A DNA stretch of 6,631 bases, taken from NCBI GenBank assembly GCA_029982105.1, contig JARRCQ010000094.1, positions 1 through 6,631 on the forward strand, given 5' to 3'. Below, one piece after another: positions 1 to 4,568 of the stretch. This stretch comes from Candidatus Atribacteria bacterium (GTDB taxonomy: Bacteria; Atribacterota; Atribacteria; Atribacterales; Caldatribacteriaceae). The notes beneath the pieces were generated by a model that saw only the letters and a list, made by a program, of their open reading frames with translations, searched no databases and was not told the origin of the DNA. Positions within the stretch are counted from its first letter, which is position 1, and each line of letters starts with the position of its first letter. Position numbers and translations under genes: made by a program.

Positions 1-590
1 AACTCGAAGGTTAACGGGTCTTCTGCTTTTTCGAAGATGTGCTTGGGCATAATTCGTAGGCATCCCCACCGATCTAAAAAGTGAGTGTGGAATCTAGAAT
101 TAGGCACTTTAAGATTTACCACGACGGTGTAATCATCGGTCTTTTCTACTTTTTCTACAAGTTCAGCCATCGGTCCATGATAGGGTAACCCCGCTACGCG
201 CATGTGAAGGTCAATGGTAAAAACTACATCGTCAGCAGTCAGGGGAGTATTATCACTCCAGTAAACACCCTGACGTAGTTTAATGGTCATCTGAGTAAAA
301 TCTTCATTATAAATGGGAAGCTCGGCTGCCAATCCGGAGATAATCTCACCGGTAGCATAATCGACTGTCCAGAGAGGCTCTAAAAGTAACTGCTGTATTC
401 CTCGATCTTGCCAGCGCCAACCTGCCCAGAGATTAAAGTTACTTGGTGTTCCCACCCGACCCGTCAGTTGGTCAACTATCAGCGTTTCCTCTCGAGGAAT
501 TCCCGGTGGCAGTTGAGCCAGGGCAGAAAAGGACATCATTGTAACTAACCCCAAAACTATAAACATCGAGACTAAATATTTGTGTTGCAT
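1..590 (-). CDS. ABC transporter substrate-binding protein, family 5 (partial, C-terminus outside window)
   Basis: I translated 196 codons from ATG at 588-590 to the window edge; the rest lies outside. Residues 1-25 form a signal peptide: His-Lys near the start, a hydrophobic stretch, then Ala-Leu-Ala before Gln26. There is no lipobox cysteine, so the mature protein is probably soluble in a periplasm. Residues 105-126 (LRQGVYWSDNTPLTADDVVF) are the hallmark of family-5 solute-binding proteins (SBP_bac_5), which deliver oligopeptides, nickel or, in many thermophiles, oligosaccharides to an ABC importer. The MPKHIFE stretch at 181-187 is also typical. A strong ribosome site (GGAGGAGGT) lies 8 bases before the ATG. 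The gene follows a lacI-family gene on the same strand after 109 bases, which makes a sugar-type substrate somewhat more likely; the substrate itself cannot be read from the sequence. Confidence 0.92.
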   Translation of the reverse strand, partial: MQHKYLVSMFIVLGLVTMMSFSALAQLPPGIPREETLIVDQLTGRVGTPSNFNLWAGWRWQDRGIQQLLLEPLWTVDYATGEIISGLAAELPIYNEDFTQMTIKLRQGVYWSDNTPLTADDVVFTIDLHMRVAGLPYHGPMAELVEKVEKTDDYTVVVNLKVPNSRFHTHFLDRWGCLRIMPKHIFEKAEDPLTFE

Positions 591-596
591 AAAAAT

Positions 597-610
597 TTAC
601 CTCCTCCCTC
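597..610 (-). promoter_or_regulatory. Strong ribosome binding site of the substrate-binding protein gene
   Basis: On the minus strand GAGGGAGGAGGT is followed by an A/T-only spacer and ATG at 590. It is a near-perfect anti-16S match and fixes the start. It suggests high translation, as expected for a binding protein made in excess over its permease. Confidence 0.8.
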
Positions 611-682
611 AAAATAAAAATTCCTTTTAAGATATTCTCACACTTTTCCCACATTTAGTGGTTTTCCTGTCACGTCCTAAAC

Positions 683-694
683 AAACTTAAGTTT
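683..694. promoter_or_regulatory. 12-base perfect palindrome in the lacI / binding-protein gap
   Basis: AAACTTAAGTTT is a perfect palindrome 5 bases downstream of the lacI stop codon and about 93 bases before the binding-protein start. It lacks the central CG of the two sites flanking the lacI promoter, so it is probably not the same operator. It could bind another regulator or be a chance palindrome in AT-rich DNA. I see no convincing promoter or terminator in 591-699, so the binding-protein gene is probably read through from lacI. Confidence 0.25.
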
Positions 695-699
695 ATTTC

Positions 700-1716
700 C
701 TAAACACCGTTTTGCTCTATTAACCTGCATGGTAAAACAATTCCCTTTTCCTCACCTCCTCTTATTCTCTCTGCTAAAAGTTCAGCGGCAACTTTCCCCA
801 GCTCTCCCAAGGGTTGCTCCACTGTGGGGAGAGGTGGGTCGGTGTACTTTACTGCTTCTATTCCATCAAAGCCGATGATAGTGATATCATCATGAACTTT
901 AATGTCTCTCTCTTTGGCTACCTGCAGTGCGCCGATAGCCATTTTATCGTTAGCGGCAAAAATTGCTGTGGGAAGGGGAGAGACTTGAAGCAATTTTTCC
1001 ATCGCTTCTCTTCCACTCGCCCGGCGGAAGTTTCCCTCTACTACGTACTCTTTTTTAATGGGAATACCAAAATCTAAAAGAGTGTCTACGTAAGCTCGAT
1101 ATCTCTCTTCTGCATGGCGATGTTCTCGGGGGCCTCGCAGATGGGCAATCTGCCGGTGGCCTTTTTCTATTAGATATTTAACTGCTTCTCTTGCTCCACC
1201 ATAGTGGTCAATGTCTACATAGCTTACGCCTTCTCCTTCTACTCGCTGGTTAACAATGACAAAGGGGAAGTTTTCCTTAACTAAGTCACTAACTTCAGAA
1301 TAATGAATAGGCCAATGAGAAAGAATAACCAGGCCTTCGAAAAGGCGATTGCGAGCAATGTTTAAGAGAGCTTCTCGCTTATCCAAGGGGTGACCGTTAA
1401 AGAATTCTCCTTTTACTACTATCTGCAGGTAATATCCTTCCCGAGAAATGGCGGCCAAAAGGCGGTTAATTAATTCTCCATAAAAAGCAGAGAGTTTTTC
1501 CTGTTCTTTAATGAATGCACAAAGAAGGATGGTATTAGTTTTACCCTTTACTAAACTTCGAGCTACGATGTTGGGGCGATATCCCAATTTTTGGGCTGCC
1601 TCTTCCACTTTTTTTTGAGTTTCCTCCGAAACTTTGCCTTTTCCATTTAAAACCATTGATACCGTGGCTGGAGATACACCAGCTAATCTTGCTACATCTT
1701 TAATGGTTATGGGCAC
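700..1716 (-). CDS. LacI-family transcriptional repressor
   Basis: The protein has 338 residues, the normal length for the family. Residues 2-49 are the LacI helix-turn-helix (IKDVARLAGVSPATVSMVLNG, ending in YRPN). ARSL at 52-55 is the hinge helix, whose leucine in relatives inserts into the central CG of the operator. The remainder is the periplasmic-binding-protein-like sensor: VDIDHYGGA (167-175), ANDKMAIGAL (255-264) with the Asn-Asp pair often touching the sugar, and IIGFDGIEAVKYTDPPLPTVEQP near the C-terminus (280-302). The start is GTG at 1714-1716, with AAGGAGA just upstream; an ATG two bases further up is out of frame and stops at once. The gene lies upstream of an ABC binding-protein gene on the same strand and has its own promoter with two operator-like sites, so autoregulation and control of the transport operon are likely. 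The effector is unknown, though a sugar is usual for the family. Confidence 0.95.
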   Translation of the reverse strand: MPITIKDVARLAGVSPATVSMVLNGKGKVSEETQKKVEEAAQKLGYRPNIVARSLVKGKTNTILLCAFIKEQEKLSAFYGELINRLLAAISREGYYLQIVVKGEFFNGHPLDKREALLNIARNRLFEGLVILSHWPIHYSEVSDLVKENFPFVIVNQRVEGEGVSYVDIDHYGGAREAVKYLIEKGHRQIAHLRGPREHRHAEERYRAYVDTLLDFGIPIKKEYVVEGNFRRASGREAMEKLLQVSPLPTAIFAANDKMAIGALQVAKERDIKVHDDITIIGFDGIEAVKYTDPPLPTVEQPLGELGKVAAELLAERIRGGEEKGIVLPCRLIEQNGV

Positions 1717-1730
1717 ATTTTTCTCCTTAA

Positions 1731-1745
1731 CTAAATCGTTTTAAT
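1731..1745 (-). promoter_or_regulatory. LacI-type operator O1, just downstream of the lacI transcription start
   Basis: CTAAATCGTTTTAAT on the plus strand. The core TAAATCGTTTTA is a near-palindrome (5 of 6 pairs match) around a central CG, the form preferred by LacI-family proteins with this hinge. It lies 12 to 26 bases downstream of the -10 box and ends shortly before the ribosome site, so a bound repressor would block the promoter. The same 15 bases occur inverted at 1811-1825. Confidence 0.72.
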
Positions 1746-1756
1746 AAACCATTATT

Positions 1757-1786
1757 AGTATAGATTAGATTTGAAACATTTGTCAA
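1757..1786 (-). promoter_or_regulatory. sigma-70 type promoter of lacI
   Basis: On the minus strand a perfect -35 box TTGACA (1781-1786) is followed after 18 bases by TATACT (1757-1762), five of six matches to TATAAT. Transcription would start near 1750, giving a leader of about 35 bases that contains operator O1 and the ribosome site AAGGAGA. Confidence 0.78.
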
Positions 1787-1808
1787 CAATGGATAGATGT
1801 AATTTTAT
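1780..1808 (+). promoter_or_regulatory. Possible weak divergent promoter overlapping the lacI -35 region
   Basis: TTGTCA (1780-1785) and TTTTAT (1803-1808), 17 bases apart, form a weak plus-strand promoter. Its start point, near 1815, would fall inside operator O2, mirroring the lacI promoter and O1. If real it would transcribe the hairpin-rich block 1826-2127. The -10 match is only 4 of 6. Confidence 0.3.
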
Positions 1809-1810
1809 TA

Positions 1811-1825
1811 ATTAAAACGATTTAG
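1811..1825 (+). promoter_or_regulatory. LacI-type operator O2, upstream of the lacI promoter
   Basis: ATTAAAACGATTTAG is the exact reverse complement of O1. The two CG centres are 81 bases apart with the lacI promoter between them. A pair of identical operators around a promoter is typical of repression by a looped LacI-family tetramer or by two dimers. Two identical 15-base sites in this position are very unlikely to be chance. Confidence 0.72.
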
Positions 1826-1913
1826 AGATTTCTTTTAAACAAATACTGCTGGCGGAGAAAGCTCCTACCAATACGCTGTAGAAAAGAACCCAGCGTTGAG
1901 GAAGGAAAGACAT
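1812..1913 (-). CDS. Small hypothetical membrane-like ORF (33 residues), doubtful
   Basis: ATG at 1911-1913 runs to TAA at 1812-1814 on the minus strand, in the same direction as lacI and ending inside operator O2. The peptide has a Pro-Gln-Arg start and then a hydrophobic stretch (WVLFYSVLVGAFSASSICL, about residues 8-26) that could span a membrane, followed by a Lys-containing tail. GGAGG lies only 3 bases before the ATG, which is shorter than usual. The same bases form two hairpins, so this may be a by-product of a structured or repetitive element rather than a gene. I do not recognise the peptide and see no promoter for it. Confidence 0.25.
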   Translation of the reverse strand: MSFLPQRWVLFYSVLVGAFSASSICLKEISKSF

Positions 1914-2127
1914 CTTCCTCCGGGCTCGTGATGACAAAATAGGAGAAGAACAATTGTATTCAGGATTTATGGTTAACTATAACAGTGCACGTCCAGAAAA
2001 CAATTATAGAACACGATGAGCCCATAACCCCCCAAAGGCAATTCCTATCGGGTGGCATTGTGAGTTCACTTATCAACCTGTGGCGGTCTTCCTAAAACCT
2101 ATGGAGATTTTTTTAAAGCAGTCTCCG
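1826..2127. other. Hairpin-rich noncoding stretch, possible structured RNA
   Basis: No convincing protein gene occupies these 300 bases. Read on the plus strand, stems follow one another almost without gaps: GGAG/CTCC (1854-1865), ACGCTG/CAGCGT (1873-1896), GAGGAAG/CTTCCTC (1898-1920), then GGGCTCGTG (1922-1930) pairing across about 80 bases with CAC-GAT-GAGCCC (2012-2023, GAT bulged). Further right are a short GTGA/TCAC repeat (2060-2069) and a weak stem TCTtCC/GGAGA (2087-2107) followed by seven Ts (2108-2114), which could be a poor terminator. A near-perfect 16-base palindrome around GTTAAC lies at 1967-1982. I matched it to no RNA family or riboswitch I know. It could also be a decayed gene or element. 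Confidence 0.35.
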
Positions 2128-2156
2128 GTGACACCAAGGGGAGAGGGTGATATAAT
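2128..2156 (+). promoter_or_regulatory. sigma-70 type promoter of the unknown 479-residue protein gene
   Basis: GTGACA (2128-2133, five of six matches to TTGACA), an ideal 17-base spacer and a perfect TATAAT (2151-2156). Transcription would start near 2163, about 50 bases before the TTG start codon. Confidence 0.75.
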
Positions 2157-2215
2157 TTATCATATTTTTAGGAAGATTTTTACGGGTAAAGTTTGTTGAA
2201 TGTGAGGTGGTTGTT

Positions 2216-3655
2216 TTGGCTTTTATTCAAGGGAGGATACTTCTCCCTTCTGATAGTCTCTGGGTGAGAAAAGCAGCCCGAGAATATATGCGTTTTAAGG
2301 AAGAAAGAGAAAAACTTCTTGCTCCTCTTCCAGACACAGAGATAAAGGTTTTTCTTTCTGAGAGTCCCGATTTGATAACACAAACCAAAAGTAATGAGGA
2401 GGGAGAGTTTTTCTTGCGAGTTCCTCCTGGAGAAAATTGTTTTCTGGAGTTTTATTCTCAATCTCAACTGGTGGCTTTGGCCTTTGCAAACTCCACAGAA
2501 GAAGAGATAGATTTAGGAATAGTAGATAGCCTTGCTACTGCTCAGGCTTTGAAAATGAAGATGGGGGAGAAGGGGAATTCGATTTCTATTTCTCGGCTGG
2601 CCAAAGACATAGAAGGAATGTGGGATAGGGGTGAAAGCTTAGAAAAACTTAAAGCAGTAACTTACTCTTCTCCTGACCCTTTTCAATTGATAGAGTATTT
2701 TGATTTTTCTTTTTTTCCTGACAGTAAAACCTTATTGGTGAGTTGGAAATCTCGTCAGCCAGTAGTGGCTCGCCTGTACTATCGTTCTTTTAACTCTTCT
2801 CGCTACCATAGCTTAACTACTCAGCACCAAAAAAGAGGAATCTTCTCTTTTGAGGTGCGAGAGTTTGAGGGTTATCTTTTCTACTTAGAGGTGGAAAACA
2901 GCCAGCATATTTTGGGAAGAACTCCTCTTCGAGCAGTACGTGCTCCTCTTTCTTCAGAGAAAAGAGAAATAATAATAGAGGGAAGAGAAGATGGTCCTAT
3001 TACAGTGGCTCGTCGCAAAGTTTCGGGGGAAAAGATAATTTCTTTCCCTAAAGAAAACAAGAACATTAAGCTTCTCCTCTCTCGAGCACTGGAAAGAGAG
3101 TTTGAGGCAGAAATGTACTTTAATTTTTTGGGAGTGGAAGAAATGCCTCGGTTTCTGGCTCGAGAAGGATTTGAGGAGTTGGAATTTGCTCTTTATTTTC
3201 CTACTGAATTTTCTTTTCTGTGGGGTCCGGTAGGGGGTGATCCGGGAGTATCTCTATCTCCGGAAAATGAGAAAACAATTTTAGAGTTGTGGGAAGATGA
3301 GGGTTCTGTTCTTCTTCCTGGACACTTAATGGAAGTAGGCTACAGCACCCCTTTTGTAGAAGTGGTGGGCTACCGAGGAGGAACATATTTTCATCTCTTT
3401 TCTAACACTGATTTAAAAGAAAAGATTTTTCTCTTTTCCCTGCGCCGTCTGGATTCTATAGACTTAGAAACTACTATTTATTACTGGGGAAATTTAACCC
3501 TGCAGGGGGAGGGGCTGTTTGAAGACTATTCTCTGGAGCTTAACCTCCGAGGTAAATTTGAAGAAGGAAAAAATCCTCCTTTTTGGACTATTCCTCAAGG
3601 CGAAGTAGAAGGTCAAATTAAACTGTGGGCAGACTTGGAAATTAAGAAGAAATAG
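2216..3655 (+). CDS. Hypothetical protein with carboxypeptidase-regulatory-like domain
   Basis: I prefer the TTG start at 2216 because GAGGTGG (2204-2210) lies five bases before it; the GTG at 2207 lies inside that ribosome site. This gives 479 residues. I do not recognise the whole protein. Residues 4-80 look like a carboxypeptidase-regulatory/transthyretin-like beta domain: IQGRILLP, then PLPDTEIKVFL, then SNEEGEFFLRVPPGENCFLEF, with an insertion rich in Arg/Glu/Lys after the first strand. Residues of about 163-240 (SKTLLVSWKSRQPVVARLYY onward) resemble a fibronectin-like beta-sandwich. The C-terminal half is mostly short alternating hydrophobic strands with many Glu, Phe and Gly, suggesting more beta structure. 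Such domains are usually found outside the cytoplasm, yet no signal peptide or membrane segment is visible. The gene has its own promoter and its last 14 bases overlap the end of nth on the other strand. Confidence 0.85.
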   Translation: MAFIQGRILLPSDSLWVRKAAREYMRFKEEREKLLAPLPDTEIKVFLSESPDLITQTKSNEEGEFFLRVPPGENCFLEFYSQSQLVALAFANSTEEEIDLGIVDSLATAQALKMKMGEKGNSISISRLAKDIEGMWDRGESLEKLKAVTYSSPDPFQLIEYFDFSFFPDSKTLLVSWKSRQPVVARLYYRSFNSSRYHSLTTQHQKRGIFSFEVREFEGYLFYLEVENSQHILGRTPLRAVRAPLSSEKREIIIEGREDGPITVARRKVSGEKIISFPKENKNIKLLLSRALEREFEAEMYFNFLGVEEMPRFLAREGFEELEFALYFPTEFSFLWGPVGGDPGVSLSPENEKTILELWEDEGSVLLPGHLMEVGYSTPFVEVVGYRGGTYFHLFSNTDLKEKIFLFSLRRLDSIDLETTIYYWGNLTLQGEGLFEDYSLELNLRGKFEEGKNPPFWTIPQGEVEGQIKLWADLEIKKK

Positions 3656-4256
3656 AGGAAGGACACCATTCTTGTACCGGGCATTCCGGGCAACGAGGTT
3701 TTTTGGCTAAGCAAGTTGTTCTGCCCAAAAAACCCAAAAGATGAGTTGCTCTTATCCAGCATTCTTGGGGAATCAGAGAGGATAAGTCTTTTTCTATTTC
3801 CGAAGGAGAGGAAGAAGAGGCAAAACCTAACCTCTGAGACACCCGGGCTACGTGGGTATCTACGGCAATGGCAGGGATGTGAAAAGCGTTGGCTAAAACA
3901 ATGTTAGCAGTTTTTCTCCCCACTCCAGGCAAAGATGTGAGTTCTGAAAGCTCTGGTGGAACTTCTCCTGCAAATTGTTCTACTAAAATAGAACTGGTTT
4001 CTTTGAGGGACCGGGCTTTTTGCCGATAGTAAGGAAGAGAGTGAATAATCTCTTCAATTTCAGAAAGGGAAGCATGCGAGAGAGCTTGAGGGGTGGGGAA
4101 ACGCTGAAAAAGAGTTTTGGTTATTTGATTTACTCGCTCATCAGGAGCTTGAGCAGCCAAGATGGTAGCTACTAAAAGCTCAAAAGGGTTACTAAATTCT
4201 AAAAGTAACCGAGCATGGGGAAAACGCTTTTCTAAAATATCCAGAATTTTAGCCAT
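3642..4256 (-). CDS. nth: Endonuclease III (DNA glycosylase / AP lyase)
   Basis: The product has 204 residues, close to the usual 210. It removes oxidised pyrimidines from DNA and cuts at the resulting abasic site, the first step of base-excision repair. The helix-hairpin-helix is LPGVGRKTA (109-117) with catalytic Lys115; the catalytic Asp133 lies in AVDTHV. Four cysteines at 182, 189, 192 and 198 have the C-x6-C-x2-C-x5-C spacing of the 4Fe-4S cluster. The start is ATG at 4254-4256, with AAGGAA just upstream; a TTG at 4328 would add 24 basic residues with no ribosome site. Two usually conserved spots differ: AQAPD (35-39) where AQ-[AST]-TD is common, and LPYYRQKA (74-81) where Gly-x-Tyr is usual. 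The gene overlaps its convergent neighbour by 14 bases and diverges from radC. Confidence 0.95.
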   Translation of the reverse strand: MAKILDILEKRFPHARLLLEFSNPFELLVATILAAQAPDERVNQITKTLFQRFPTPQALSHASLSEIEEIIHSLPYYRQKARSLKETSSILVEQFAGEVPPELSELTSLPGVGRKTANIVLANAFHIPAIAVDTHVARVSQRLGFASSSSPSEIEKDLSSLIPQECWIRATHLLGFLGRTTCLAKKPRCPECPVQEWCPSSISS

Positions 4257-4308
4257 TCTTTCCTTTTCTTCCACTTTGTATATCTTCCTCTTCTTAAATT
4301 TTGTATAA

Positions 4309-4338
4309 ATTATATAGCATTTTGCCAAATCTTATCTA
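4309..4338 (-). promoter_or_regulatory. Candidate promoter of nth
   Basis: On the minus strand TATAAT (4309-4314) overlaps an extended form TGC-TATATA (4311-4319). A weak -35 TAGATA (4333-4338, four of six matches) lies 18 bases upstream. Transcription would begin near 4302, about 45 bases before the nth ATG. Confidence 0.5.
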
Positions 4339-4345
4339 TAGCATT

Positions 4346-4360
4346 CCACAGGGTCTGTGG
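4346..4360. repeat. Short perfect hairpin CCACAG-ggt-CTGTGG
   Basis: Six perfect pairs with a three-base loop, three bases to the left of the long inverted repeat 4364-4476. No T-tract follows on either strand, so it is not a standard terminator. It is probably part of the same structured unit. Confidence 0.6.
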
Positions 4361-4363
4361 CAC

Positions 4364-4476
4364 AAACTTTAAAGGCGAAGTGTATAAAAAGGTTTAGAAA
4401 TAAAATTCCGTCAAAGAAGGGCAATCTGACTGCGTGGCTATCTTATAATTCCCGGTGCAATTTGCCTTTAAAGTTT
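4364..4476 (+). repeat. 113-base inverted-repeat structure upstream of radC; structured RNA or small mobile-element remnant
   Basis: AAACTTTAAAGGC (4364-4376) is matched perfectly by GCCTTTAAAGTTT (4464-4476). Going inward, nine more positions pair as G-U, A-U, A-U, one mismatch, U-A, G-C, U-G, A-U, U-G. In total 21 of 22 positions pair on the plus strand, three of them as G-U. On the minus strand those three would be C-A mismatches, which favours a plus-strand RNA, perhaps a radC leader. The 69-base loop contains TATAAT (4444-4449) without a good -35. A short transposon remnant with decayed terminal repeats is the main alternative; no flanking target duplication is visible. Confidence 0.55.
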
Positions 4477-4493
4477 TAACAGTTTAACATATT

Positions 4494-4521
4494 TTGTGGG
4501 ATACTATATGTAGCATAAAAT
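4494..4521 (+). promoter_or_regulatory. Weak candidate promoter of radC
   Basis: TTGTGG (4494-4499) and TAAAAT (4516-4521, five of six matches) with a 16-base spacer. The -35 is poor. An alternative start is the perfect TATAAT at 4444-4449 inside the inverted repeat, also without a clear -35, so the true promoter is undecided. Confidence 0.33.
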
Positions 4522-4568
4522 TGTTGGCCTTAAGTTTAAAAGAGAGTTAAGAGGAGATTGATAGTGGT

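Noticed and set aside
668..673. GTGACA on the minus strand as the -35 of a promoter for the binding-protein gene
   Set aside because: No acceptable -10 box occurs 16 to 18 bases downstream.
701..717. TAAACACCGTTTT at the end of lacI as a third operator
   Set aside because: It has extra bases in the centre compared with O1/O2 and is within coding sequence; the match is poor.
1943..2095. Plus-strand open frame of 50 codons in the hairpin block
   Set aside because: Only a GTG start without a ribosome site, no recognisable motif, and it overlaps the stems; probably chance.
2076..2108. Resemblance of CTGTGGCGG...GGAGATT to the 3' end of E. coli 6S RNA as I remember it
   Set aside because: No matching 5' strand to form the 6S terminal helix and no central bubble could be found, so the likeness is too short to use.
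2207..2209. GTG as the start of the unknown 479-residue protein gene
   Set aside because: It lies within the ribosome site GAGGTGG and has none of its own; the in-frame TTG at 2216 has that site at normal spacing.
4257..4328. Longer nth with 24 extra N-terminal residues starting at TTG 4328
   Set aside because: No ribosome site, includes the likely promoter -10 box, and the family starts close to the ATG at 4256.
4529..4538. CTTAAGTTTA shared with 687-696 as a common regulatory site of radC and the transporter gene
   Set aside because: Ten bases in AT-rich spacers, and only one of the two copies is palindromic; chance is the simpler reading.
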